In this document: positions 1 through 7,004 of the stretch, piece by piece
How the letters are laid out: every line of letters starts with the position of its first letter
How positions within the stretch are numbered: position 1 is the stretch's first letter
Assembly (NCBI RefSeq): GCF_003688995.1
Contig: NZ_PENI01000015.1
Coordinates: 1-64,000, forward strand
Length of the DNA stretch: 64,000 bases
Source of the DNA: Streptomyces shenzhenensis
GTDB lineage: Bacteria; Actinomycetota; Actinomycetes; Streptomycetales; Streptomycetaceae
Direction: 5' to 3'
Translations under genes and position numbers: made by a program
The notes under the pieces: generated by a model
What the model was told of the DNA's origin: nothing
Databases searched by the model: none
What the model saw: the letters and a program-made list of their open reading frames with translations, nothing else

Positions 1-2
1 TG

Positions 3-101
3 ATCAACGCCGTCCGGCGGGGATTACGCCAACTCCAGTACCGCCACGACGTCCTCGACGGCTGTCTCACCGGAACCGGACTCGTGCTCGCCCCACCCTG
101 A
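3..101 (+). CDS. C-terminal tail of an unrecognised protein (partial)
   Basis: An open frame enters from the left edge and ends at TGA 99-101. It encodes about 32 residues, including an L-Q-Y-R stretch and a G-T-G-L end. The next bases are the scar of an old integrated element, so this may be the last gene before that element or part of its cargo. I do not recognise the family. The short length makes this weak. Confidence 0.3.
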   Translation: MNAVRRGLRQLQYRHDVLDGCLTGTGLVLAPP

Positions 102-120
102 CGACATCACGCTTTCAACG

Positions 121-183
121 TCAGTAGTACGGACGGCCTTCTCGTTGTGCGTTCACGAAGAGTTCTGCGGTGACCGTGTAGCC
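121..183 (-). pseudogene. C-terminal scrap of an AICE ATP-binding protein
   Basis: Read on the minus strand, the last 20 codons (stop TGA at 121-123) encode a GYTVTAELF end. It matches the GHTVTAELF end of the intact HATPase_c protein of the resident element (6015-6443), and the DNA is also alike (CGGTGACCGTGT at 168-179 and about 6060). Homology stops near 183, where the sequence becomes the middle of an integrase on the other strand. I infer that this is the left side of a deletion that removed nearly all of an older element. Confidence 0.6.
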
Positions 184-985
184 GCCGACCTCGACCTGGA
201 CGAGATCATCGCCCCTCGCGTCCGCGAGTGGCGCACTGAGCGGCTGCGGGCGACCGGTGCCAAGACGACCGTCGCCAAGGCGTACCGGCTCGTCGAAGCC
301 ATCATGGAAACCGCCGTCGACGACGAACTGATCAGCCGTAACCCGTGCCGGATCAAGGGCGCGGGCAAGGAGCCAGCCGCCGAACGTCGTATCGCCACCG
401 TCGTCCAGGTCGACGCCCTCGCCGACGCGAGCGGGATTCGCTGGTGCCTCATGGTCTACCTCGGCGCGTACGGTCCGATGCGGCCCGAGGAACTCGCCGG
501 CCTTCGCCGCCGAGACGTCGACCTCGACAACCTGCTGATCCGCGTCCGCGTCGCCGAGCCCGAGCGGACCAACGGCAAGCGGGCTCCCGGCGAGACCGAG
601 AGCGATGCGGGTGTCCGTACGGTCGTCCTCCCGGCTTTCCTCCACAAGGATCTGAGGCGGCACCTCGACTGGTACGCCGAGAAAGGGCCCGACGGTCTTC
701 TCTTCGTCGGCGAGAAGGGAGCGGCTTTCCGGCGTACGTCCTTCGGCCGGAATGGCGACGAGCCCGCGAGGCCGTCGGGCTCCCGGACGGCTTCCGCTTC
801 TACGACCTTCGTCACACCGGACACACTCTCGACTCGGTCGGGCGCCACGCTCAAGGACACGATGGTCCGCGCGGGCCAGTCCTCTGAGAAAGCCGCCATG
901 ATCTACCAGCACGCCGACCACGACCGGCAACGGTCGCCGCCGGCCTCGACGACCTGGTCCGCACCGAGCGTGCGAAACACCACAG
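184..985 (+). pseudogene. Broken tyrosine recombinase (integrase) of the older element
   Basis: The translation follows the intact integrase at 12946-14115 from about its residue 106 to about 368, including the R-P-E-E-L-A-G-L-R-R-R block and the Y-Q-H segment. The first ~105 residues (N-terminal DNA-binding part) are missing. There are three frame changes: near 750 the reading leaves frame, the FYDLRHTGH block at about 790-830 is in another frame, and the original frame resumes at STRSGATLKD before a third break near 915-920. It cannot give an active recombinase. By chance its frame is open into the next gene, so it can look like a single 392-codon ORF. Confidence 0.85.
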
Positions 986-1041
986 TGCGGGGGGAGCCGG
1001 CCAGGTCAGTGACGACGCAGATGGCACGGGAGGATGAGCTC

Positions 1042-1323
1042 ATGGACGACCTGCTGAGGTTCCTCCGTGCACGGAACGAGGAGGACAACCACGCCTATGC
1101 CTACGTGGCTCACACCTTTGGCAGCGAGGCCCTTCTCGACAGCCATCTGCCGATGCTCGACCTGATCGACAGGCTGGCACGGGACTTCAAGACGATGGAT
1201 GCTACGGACTTGCGCATACCTGGGCTCGCATACACGTTGCGCGTCCTCGTCCAGTCCTACGCCGAGCATCCCGGCTATCGCGAGGAGTGGCGGCCCGAGG
1301 TCAGCAAGCAGACGGAACCCTAG
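1042..1323 (+). CDS. DUF6221-like small protein
   Basis: A 93-residue protein beginning MDDLLRFLRAR and ending with a YAEHPGYREEWRPE segment. This layout is typical of the DUF6221 family, which is common on Streptomyces mobile elements and has no known function. The ATG at 1042 is preferred because GGGAGG lies 8-9 bases upstream. The upstream in-frame ATG at 1021 has no such site and sits in integrase debris. It lies between the integrase pseudogene and the element's end hairpin, so it is probably cargo of the older element. Confidence 0.65.
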   Translation: MDDLLRFLRARNEEDNHAYAYVAHTFGSEALLDSHLPMLDLIDRLARDFKTMDATDLRIPGLAYTLRVLVQSYAEHPGYREEWRPEVSKQTEP

Positions 1324-1370
1324 TGGTGCGCTCGTGGTGCGCAACCTTCTGACCGGTCTAGACAACAAAG

Positions 1371-1397
1371 AACCCCCGGGTCCATGACCTGGGGGTT
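1371..1397 (+). terminator. Hairpin terminator next to the left tRNA fragment
   Basis: AACCCCCGGGT and ACCTGGGGGTT pair across a CCATG loop with one G-U pair. The hairpin at 14133-14159 has the same architecture and the same position relative to the tRNA end, but different stem bases, so the structure is conserved by compensating changes. It probably ends transcripts from the int side and from the tRNA side. Confidence 0.6.
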
Positions 1398-1400
1398 TCA

Positions 1401-1449
1401 CATGGAGCGGGTGACGAGAATCGAACTCGCGCTCTCAGCTTGGGAAGCT
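1401..1449. other. Left attachment site: 49-bp copy of the tRNA-Gly 3' half
   Basis: Positions 1401-1449 are identical to 14163-14211, which is the 3' half of the intact tRNA-Gly gene from the CCA end through the anticodon stem. After 1449 the sequence diverges, so this is not a working tRNA. A perfect identity segment at a tRNA 3' end on both sides of an int-xis-rep-tra block is the expected product of AICE integration. Confidence 0.9.
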
Positions 1450-1554
1450 CAGGTGCGCTGAGGATGATTGGCCCGCTGACCTGCGATGGAGCGGTCTCGG
1501 TGGTGATCGCTGCACGAATCAGTTCCCCGGTGCTCCCCGTGGTTCCCCGCACCA

Positions 1555-1574
1555 TCTGGCACGGGTCTGGCACG
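1555..1574 (+). repeat. Paired TCTGGCACG repeats, left arm (putative Int arm sites)
   Basis: TCTGGCACG occurs at 1555-1563 and again at 1566-1574, 11 bases apart, about 105 bp inside the left att core. An identical pair with the same 11-base period lies at 14086-14105 inside the right core. One helical turn of spacing on both sides suggests arm-type binding sites for Int or Xis. This is inferred from layout only. Confidence 0.55.
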
Positions 1575-1616
1575 CCCCTCCCAAGCTGCCCAAGGAGACG
1601 CGGCCGTGACTTGAGT

Positions 1617-2156
1617 TCAGAGCCCTGGGACGGCCACAGGTACTTCCTCGCTCTGGCCATCCCAGGTCAGCCACAACGTACTCGGGATGGGGTGTCCCGC
1701 TGCACCCAGCATCGTGAACGGCTTGGCGTCGCCCGCTTGCAACGTGAGATTGACGATGTTGTCCATCATGTATGGACGCCCTCGATCGCTCACCGTGATG
1801 CCCGTTGCGGGCCCGGTGCCTGTATTGCGCAGCCTGAACGCCTGGCGTCCAGAGCGCTCGATACGGAAATCTGGCCGAGGGCGGCTAGCTTCCTCCTCCT
1901 CCGCCCGCCGTGTAGCTACTTCCTGCCGTTGATCGGCCAAGGTCTCTTCGGCAACCGTCGCCGACCGCTCCGATGCCATGCGCGACAGCCGCGCCTCCTC
2001 AACAGAGGCTTCGGCTGCATTGGCTGAGCGCCGCCCGTCTCGCTGTGCCCTGATGCTGATCCATAGTGCAATCGCTGCCAGCGCGAACGCAGCCCAGGCG
2101 GGCACGTCCCCCCACTCCCACGATGCGGTCCAAGGCCGCGCGTCTCGCCAGTTCAT
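1617..2156 (-). CDS. Small membrane protein with coiled coil
   Basis: A 179-residue protein. Residues about 18-35 form one hydrophobic segment (AWAAFALAAIALWISI). Then comes a charged, heptad-like helix (about 36-90, rich in A, E and R) and a C-terminal beta-like part with an N-T-G-T-G-P-A segment. Proteins of this make-up are frequent on Streptomyces genomes and mobile elements, and I know of no assigned function. It lies alone between the left att and the nuclease-ATPase gene, divergent from it. It may be cargo, possibly linked to that system. Confidence 0.6.
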   Translation of the reverse strand: MNWRDARPWTASWEWGDVPAWAAFALAAIALWISIRAQRDGRRSANAAEASVEEARLSRMASERSATVAEETLADQRQEVATRRAEEEEASRPRPDFRIERSGRQAFRLRNTGTGPATGITVSDRGRPYMMDNIVNLTLQAGDAKPFTMLGAAGHPIPSTLWLTWDGQSEEVPVAVPGL

Positions 2157-2571
2157 GGGCGGACCGTACTCCCGTGGGTCTGGCTGCCGGAAACTTGATT
2201 GTGGGACGACCTCGTTGACTGTGACTGACCTGCATCCGGCGCAGCAGTGGCACGGAACTCAGCTGGCGACAGTCAGCCACGGTGGTGGGCGCGTCAGCCG
2301 ATCACGCCCGCGTAAGCATCGCTGCACCCTCACCGACCTTAGCCAAGCTATTGGCTTGTGCCGTATGCGCATGTGGTGCGGCGGACTTCAGCGTTGGGTG
2401 TCGGGCACTGCCTGGGCGCCGTCAGCCCAGGCACGCTCGCCACGCAGGTCGCGATGCGCGCTGAAGCTTCCGCTGGCTCGCCGGTGAGAACATCAGTTGA
2501 GAAGGACCCATCGTCAACTGTCCTACGTGATTTGGGGGTTGTTGGGATCGTATGCGAGGTAGCATCACCAC
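2157..2571. other. Gene-free spacer between divergent cargo genes
   Basis: About 415 bases separate the membrane protein gene and the nuclease-ATPase gene. The frames here are open only as chance ORFs in GC-rich DNA, with no family-like content. Promoters for both genes presumably lie here, but I see no clear -35/-10 pair. Confidence 0.4.
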
Positions 2572-5280
2572 GTGGACCAAATCTCCGTGGACACCGCAGC
2601 CGTAGTTGTGCTTGCTGATGGCTCGTCGACTAGTGATGTGTCGAATAAGCGTGGACACCTCTTTGAAGCCTTTATTGCCAAACTGCTTGCGACTCAGGGC
2701 TACGGAGAACCGCGTCCAGAAAATCTGAACGTCACAAGTGAGGGGATCGAGCTAGACGTAGAAGCTCGACACACCGTCACCGGCGAGCAGCTAATCTGTG
2801 AGTGTAAAGCCTATAGTTCTAACATTCGGGCGCCGCTCGTTACGTCCTTCCTTGGCAAATTTGCTTTGGCGCGTGCCGACGATGACCGGATGCATGGCCT
2901 ATTCGTTGGCATCCCGCGTTTGACTCCCGAGGCAAAAGAAAAATCCGACGCAGCCCAAAAGAAGCTACCGGGATTCAGGTATCTGGGTTCGTTCGAGATT
3001 TGTGAGCTACTTGAAGCTGCCGATATTCTCCCCCGTTGGAGTGACGGCCCTTCTATCAGGTCCGACCCCACAGTCGTCATTACAGAGCATGGGATTATTG
3101 CGGCAGCATGCGAACTGGACTCCGACAGCCGGCGGGCCCAGCGGTGGGTCATCTGGTCTAAGAATGGGAGTGTCCCTGCTCCCGTCATCCGCCTAGTCGA
3201 GCGAGAGCTGGCTAAAGGATTGCCTGTAGCTGCGCTCGGAGACAGAGGTGCAGTTGTACCAGTAAAAGTACCTTCGGTGCCCACTGTCATTGAAGTGCAA
3301 GGAAGCTCCTCCGACTTCGAGTATCAGCTCCCCGCTGCGCCCGCCTTCTTTGTCGGGCGCAAAACCGTCTCAAAGTCGCTTCTCGACAAGATGGTGAACA
3401 GGACGGCTGGCGGATCGGTTGTTATTAATGCCAAGTCTGGGTGGGGTAAAAGTTCCCTTGCGCTCCAGATTCAGGGTGAAGTACAAAAGGCCGGTGGCGT
3501 TGCCCTAGTAGTTGACACCAGGACAGCCGAGCGACCAGAGTTCGTTTCCGCGGCAATGGAACGAGTTGTCCGGAGGGCTGTGGAAGATGGAGTTATTGAA
3601 CTATCGGAGGACGCCGCATTTAGCACCCTTCAGAGCATCATTGAGACGCTTAAGGCGGCTAAGTGGAGAAACCCGAAAGCTCCCGTCTTCGTTGGATTTG
3701 ATCAGTTCGAGAACGTTTTCCGTGATCCCGATCTAACCCGGGAATTTCGAGATCTAGCACTGCTGGTGCGAGAAGTAAGCGCACCTTTGACAATCAGCTT
3801 TTCATGGAAGACTGACCTTGTCGGATGGACGGAAGGGTACCCGTACCGTTTCAGAGACGAGATCCGCGATGCGTCGCTTGTTGTCATGCTGGAACCATTT
3901 GGGCCACGCGAGGTCGAGACTCTACTTCGACGTCTTGAAAGATCGCTAGGTGATAAGCTAAATCGAGATCTGCGGCAACGGCTGCGTGAGTACTCGCAAG
4001 GTCTCCCATGGCTGTTCAAGAAACTCGCTGGCCACGTCCTTACGGAAGTTGGACGAGGACTTTCCCAAGATGACCTTGCGCGTCAAGCACTGAACGTACA
4101 AGGTCTGTTCGAGAATGACCTTGCCCGATTGAGTCCGGCTGAAGAGTCAGCATTGCGTTCAATTGCTCAGGCCGCGCCGGTCGCGATTTCTGATCTAGAA
4201 GATAGCGCCGTTTCAAATGCCCTGCTTGAAAGCCTTCTCCACCAACGCCTTGTGGTTCAGGTGGGAGACCGACTGGATACCTACTGGGATACTTTCCGAG
4301 ACTTCCTTAACACCGGTCGAGTAGCGCTCGAAGACTCTTACGTCGTGCGTTACGCTCCCCTCGGCGCAGGCCGGCTTCTGCGCGTAATTGTGGCTGCTGG
4401 CGGGAGTATCAGTGTTGCCGATGCAACAGCACAGATGGACACGACGTCCACCGTAATTGGTAATTATGCTCGCGAGCTTCGTGCATTCGGAGTCCTCACT
4501 TCGGAAGCGAACCGAGTGATTCTTGAGCCTGACTTGATGAATTCGGAAGACCGGGAAGAGGCGGTAAGGGCTCGCGTAGCCCAAGCGCTGCGGCGCCACA
4601 AAATGTACAAGCTGGCCATTGAAATGCTCAACCAAGAAGGCAATGTGCCGCTTAGTAGGTTCGCGGAAATGCTTCCCTCCGAGTTTCCCACAGTTGAGGC
4701 GAAGGAAGATAGCTGGTTTACCTACGCCCGCTCTTTCGGTCAGTGGATGGACTACGCGGGGCTCGTTAATCTTCGCAGAGACGGCATGGTTCGCGCTACT
4801 GAAGATGACGATTCTCCCCTTCCGAGGCTATTGAGTGGTACTGTGCCAGTTAGGGTCAGGAGTGCCTTTCCTGGAAGTAACCCGGGGCCGTCTATCCAGC
4901 TCTTGAAACATCTATCCGATGCCGCTAAATATGCGCGCCCCTCAAAGAATGGGTTTGCTGGCGCAGTCCGAGACTTGACACTTTTGGGTGTCATTGAAAT
5001 GGATGCTGGTGAGCGAATCGTTCTATCTGATTCGAGTTTGATTTCCTCTGGTTCGGTCGACGCGAACCGGTTGCGGATAGTAGTTGAAAGGCAGCGCGGC
5101 ATGCGAGAGTCATTTGCCCGGTTGGAGGCTGATCCCGCTACCGCTCCGCAAGCTCTAGGAGAGTCGCACCGCGATTACATGGGTGCTGACTGGGCGGATA
5201 GCACCTGCCTTTCTGTAGGCAAGTTCATTAGAGCCTGGGCCCGTGTCTGCGGTATTTCAACAAAACTGAGGTCGGCGTAG
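2572..5280 (+). CDS. PD-(D/E)XK nuclease - STAND-like ATPase fusion (likely phage defence)
   Basis: A 902-residue protein with a GTG start after GAGGT. Residues 25-150 look like an Mrr-type restriction fold: a helix FEAFIAKLLATQGY, then GIELD with D62, then E77-C-K79, the D...ExK catalytic pattern. Residues 258-490 are a P-loop ATPase: FVGR at about 260, Walker A AKSGWGKSS (287-295), Walker B PVFVGFDQFE with D377, and G477-L-P479, the GxP motif of STAND/archaeal-type ATPases. The last ~400 residues are helical with winged-helix-like stretches near 610-650 and 700-750. Nuclease plus STAND ATPase plus a long sensor-like C-terminus recalls Avs-like defence proteins, but the C-terminal part is not one I recognise. 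Its DNA is visibly more AT-rich than the neighbours, which suggests recent transfer. Confidence 0.8.
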   Translation: MDQISVDTAAVVVLADGSSTSDVSNKRGHLFEAFIAKLLATQGYGEPRPENLNVTSEGIELDVEARHTVTGEQLICECKAYSSNIRAPLVTSFLGKFALARADDDRMHGLFVGIPRLTPEAKEKSDAAQKKLPGFRYLGSFEICELLEAADILPRWSDGPSIRSDPTVVITEHGIIAAACELDSDSRRAQRWVIWSKNGSVPAPVIRLVERELAKGLPVAALGDRGAVVPVKVPSVPTVIEVQGSSSDFEYQLPAAPAFFVGRKTVSKSLLDKMVNRTAGGSVVINAKSGWGKSSLALQIQGEVQKAGGVALVVDTRTAERPEFVSAAMERVVRRAVEDGVIELSEDAAFSTLQSIIETLKAAKWRNPKAPVFVGFDQFENVFRDPDLTREFRDLALLVREVSAPLTISFSWKTDLVGWTEGYPYRFRDEIRDASLVVMLEPFGPREVETLLRRLERSLGDKLNRDLRQRLREYSQGLPWLFKKLAGHVLTEVGRGLSQDDLARQALNVQGLFENDLARLSPAEESALRSIAQAAPVAISDLEDSAVSNALLESLLHQRLVVQVGDRLDTYWDTFRDFLNTGRVALEDSYVVRYAPLGAGRLLRVIVAAGGSISVADATAQMDTTSTVIGNYARELRAFGVLTSEANRVILEPDLMNSEDREEAVRARVAQALRRHKMYKLAIEMLNQEGNVPLSRFAEMLPSEFPTVEAKEDSWFTYARSFGQWMDYAGLVNLRRDGMVRATEDDDSPLPRLLSGTVPVRVRSAFPGSNPGPSIQLLKHLSDAAKYARPSKNGFAGAVRDLTLLGVIEMDAGERIVLSDSSLISSGSVDANRLRIVVERQRGMRESFARLEADPATAPQALGESHRDYMGADWADSTCLSVGKFIRAWARVCGISTKLRSA

Positions 5281-5299
5281 CGGCTTTGGGGTGGCGCTG

Positions 5300-5410
5300 C
5301 TTTGGCGCGAGTGATCATGGCCCCGTAAGCTTCCGGCGCGTCGGGCAGTTTGTGGACCTGCCCGGTAAAGCACGACGTTGGGGCCATGATCTTCGAGGCT
5401 CGCGCCAAAG
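5300..5410. repeat. Nested 111-bp inverted repeat
   Basis: The outer arm CTTTGGCGCGAG (5300-5311) pairs with CTCGCGCCAAAG (5399-5410). The middle arm GATCATGGCCCC (5313-5324) pairs with GGGGCCATGATC (5380-5391). The inner arm CGGGCA (5342-5347) pairs with TGCCCG (5359-5364). The outer and middle arms are perfect 12-mers. A structured RNA, a MITE-like insertion, or a nicking or transfer site are all possible. No ORF lies inside. Confidence 0.75.
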
Positions 5411-5540
5411 TGGCTCCGTAAAGCCGTGGAGCCGACCGCCCCAGCCACGATGTACCCCCTTCTCTGGCATCAGGCGGCTGCATGCGGTGCGCGCGGCACG
5501 GGCGTCGGCCGGGCTGGAGCGGGACGAAGGCAGGAGCGCA

Positions 5541-5561
5541 GGCCCGGCCGGGGGCCGGGCC
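5541..5561. terminator. GC-rich stem-loop
   Basis: GGCCCGGCC and GGCCGGGCC are perfect complements around a GGG loop. The stem-loop is downstream of the nuclease-ATPase gene and of the convergent 5614-6015 gene, so it is a plausible bidirectional terminator. It has no U-tract, as is usual in Streptomyces. Confidence 0.45.
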
Positions 5562-5613
5562 GCGCGCGGGGAGCGGAGCGAGCCGCACTTGAACCTGTAA
5601 AGAAGGTTGTAAC

Positions 5614-6015
5614 TCAGTCGGGTGTGTGGGGCGCCTGGGGCTCTGTGTGCGGTTTGAAGTCCTGTGTGCATGGCGGGAGTTCGGCGCCTTGGCGGTGTGC
5701 AAGTGGCAGGAAGACTACGGGTCGGATCGTCCATGTGATGCGGGTGCTGGCCTGGGTGACTGTCACCGTGCAGGGCTCGGCGCGTAGGAGAGCTTTCCTC
5801 GTCGTGATGCGGCCGTCGTACAGCCATTCCCACGCTTCCTGGGACGCGTCGGGGTCGAGTGCCGCTGAGATGGTGCGGAGCGCGATCGCTACCCATCTGT
5901 CAGCTTGTGGGGCTGAGTACGCGTCGAAGGATGCCCAGAGGACCGGCCACCCCGCCTCGTCGGTGATGTCCTCGGTCCAGCACTCGCACCAGTAGCCCCG
6001 CTGCGGTTTGTCCAT
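5614..6015 (-). CDS. Conserved AICE hypothetical protein
   Basis: A protein of about 133 residues beginning MDKPQRGYWCECW, with a tryptophan-rich first half and no transmembrane segment. I do not recognise a domain. The ATG at 6013-6015 overlaps the TGA of the upstream HATPase gene (TGATG), which indicates translational coupling. A GTG at 6021 is the alternative start. It is the last gene of a minus-strand operon with the HATPase gene. Confidence 0.6.
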   Translation of the reverse strand: MDKPQRGYWCECWTEDITDEAGWPVLWASFDAYSAPQADRWVAIALRTISAALDPDASQEAWEWLYDGRITTRKALLRAEPCTVTVTQASTRITWTIRPVVFLPLAHRQGAELPPCTQDFKPHTEPQAPHTPD

Positions 6016-6443
6016 CAGCACGGGTGGCCTCCGGTGCGGGGGCCTGCGAACAGTTCGGCGGTGACCGTGTGGCCGCTGTCGCTCTGGTGGACGACGACGC
6101 GATGAGCGATCGCGCTGACCATGCCCAAGCCTCGGCCGTGCTCGGCCTCCTGGTCCTGGCGCTCAGCCTTCGGGGCCGTGCCGGCGCCTCCGTCGTCCGT
6201 GACCGACAAGGCAACCACCTGCGCTGACACCGCGAGAGCCAGATGGAAGCTGCCCGACTCCTGGCCGCTGGCCGTGTGGAGGATCGCGTTCGCGCTCAGC
6301 TCGCTCACGATCAGTTCGGCGTCTTCGGCTAAAGGGGAGCCGCGCAGGATGTCGCGGGTCCAGCGGCGGGCCCGGCTGACCTCTTCCGGGAAACCTGGGC
6401 AACTGAGCCCCCAGACCCGGGCTGTACTCGTATACTCGTGCAT
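6015..6443 (-). CDS. HATPase_c ATP-binding protein (anti-sigma-kinase-like)
   Basis: A 142-residue GHKL-fold protein. The N box is SELSANAILHT, the G1 box is the D-D-G-G-A-G segment, and the G2 box lies around E-H-G-R-G-L-G-M. This is the RsbW/SpoIIAB-like class that is abundant in Streptomyces, where such proteins bind ATP and may act on partner regulators. The start chosen is the ATG at 6441-6443, preceded by AAGGAA. A further in-frame start at 6473 lacks a site. A TACTCGTATACTCGT motif lies across the first codons, so the element's GntR repressor may act here. An equivalent gene left its 3' end at 121-183 in the older element. Confidence 0.8.
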   Translation of the reverse strand: MHEYTSTARVWGLSCPGFPEEVSRARRWTRDILRGSPLAEDAELIVSELSANAILHTASGQESGSFHLALAVSAQVVALSVTDDGGAGTAPKAERQDQEAEHGRGLGMVSAIAHRVVVHQSDSGHTVTAELFAGPRTGGHPC

Positions 6444-6445
6444 AC
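6425..6445. promoter_or_regulatory. Candidate KorSA-like operator at the HATPase start
   Basis: TACTCGTATACTCGTGCATAC contains two direct copies of TACTCGT and overlaps the ATG of the HATPase gene. ACTCGT is also the half-site in the palindrome ACTCGTATAGACGAGT at 7859-7874 and occurs before three other element genes. This is inferred to be a GntR binding site. Confidence 0.5.
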
Positions 6446-6489
6446 AAGTTCCTTCGTGCTGGTAGGCCGCCATGTGCAGCGGGTTCGGG

Positions 6490-6921
6490 CTAGACGAGTT
6501 TCACGCCGTCGTGGGCGCGGATCGCCGGTGGAGACACTGCGTCCATCGCGTCCAGGACGCGGATGGCGTATGCCTCGTCGGCAAGCTCGGAGACTTCTTC
6601 ACGGGTGGCCCAGCGCAGGGCGCGGGTCTCGTCGCCGGTCGTGGGCGTGCCGTCGGCGGCCTCGCAGCGGAAGGCCAGGGAGACGATCAGGCCCGTCATG
6701 TTCTTGTAGACGCCGGTCAGGGTCGCCGGAAGGGCGATCTTGATGCCGGTCTCTTCGAGGACTTCGCGTTGCAGGGCCTCGGGGATGGTCTCCTCGCGTT
6801 CGAGGACACCGCCCGGCGGCTCCCACTTACCGTTGTCCCGGCGTTGGATCAGGAGGGCCCGGCCGCGGGCGTCTATGACGACCCCGGCGACGCTCACGGA
6901 GTGCGGGCGTTCTGCGCTCAC
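6490..6921 (-). CDS. Nudix hydrolase, Pif-like
   Basis: A 143-residue protein with a complete Nudix box: G-G-V-L-E-R-E at the front and REVLEETGI at the end, fitting GX5EX7REUXEEXGU. Nudix enzymes hydrolyse nucleoside diphosphates linked to another group. In pSAM2 the Nudix protein Pif blocks redundant transfer between cells that carry the element, and this gene occupies the same kind of place next to the korSA-like regulator. The GTG at 6919-6921 is chosen because GAGGA lies just upstream. The longer ORF back to 6978 has a cysteine-rich N-terminus unlike the family. An immunity role is inferred from context. Confidence 0.82.
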   Translation of the reverse strand: MSAERPHSVSVAGVVIDARGRALLIQRRDNGKWEPPGGVLEREETIPEALQREVLEETGIKIALPATLTGVYKNMTGLIVSLAFRCEAADGTPTTGDETRALRWATREEVSELADEAYAIRVLDAMDAVSPPAIRAHDGVKLV

Positions 6922-6976
6922 GTTCCTCGACCCTCTCGGCTGGCTAGGCTCTCCACCGTAGCAACAACACTCGCCC

Positions 6977-6990
6977 ACTCGTCTAGATAC
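6977..6990. promoter_or_regulatory. Candidate operator before the GntR gene
   Basis: ACTCGTCTAGATAC lies 14 bases before the GTG of the GntR-family gene, just ahead of its AAAGGAG site. It shares ACTCGTnTA with the other candidate operators in the element. This suggests autorepression and shared control of the divergent Nudix gene. Confidence 0.5.
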
Positions 6991-7004
6991 CTAAAGGAGT
7001 ACAA

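Larger units (their letters stand above)
121..1449. mobile_element. Deletion remnant of an older AICE at the same tRNA site
   Basis: This stretch holds a truncated HATPase end, a 5'-truncated and frameshifted integrase, a small DUF6221 gene, a terminator hairpin and a 49-bp tRNA-Gly 3' end copy. The order integrase - hairpin - tRNA copy repeats that at the right end of the intact element (12946-14211). A second AICE integrating at the tRNA beside a first would give this tandem arrangement. No outer left att for the older element is visible, and it would lie outside the window. Confidence 0.6.
5281..5613. other. Intergenic region dominated by inverted repeats
   Basis: No coding frame here looks real. 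The region holds the long imperfect palindrome at 5300-5410 and a 9-bp GC stem at 5541-5561 (GGCCCGGCC, 3-base loop). Convergent genes flank it, so both structures could end transcription. The first is far larger than a normal terminator. Confidence 0.5.

Noticed and set aside
145..1323. A continuous 392-codon frame as one gene
   Set aside because: It fuses a frameshifted integrase remnant to an unrelated DUF6221-like gene that has its own ribosome site at 1028-1033. The continuous reading is accidental.
1401..1449. A second tRNA-Gly gene
   Set aside because: Only the 3' half is present. The D-arm and 5' acceptor strand are missing, so it is an attachment-site copy.
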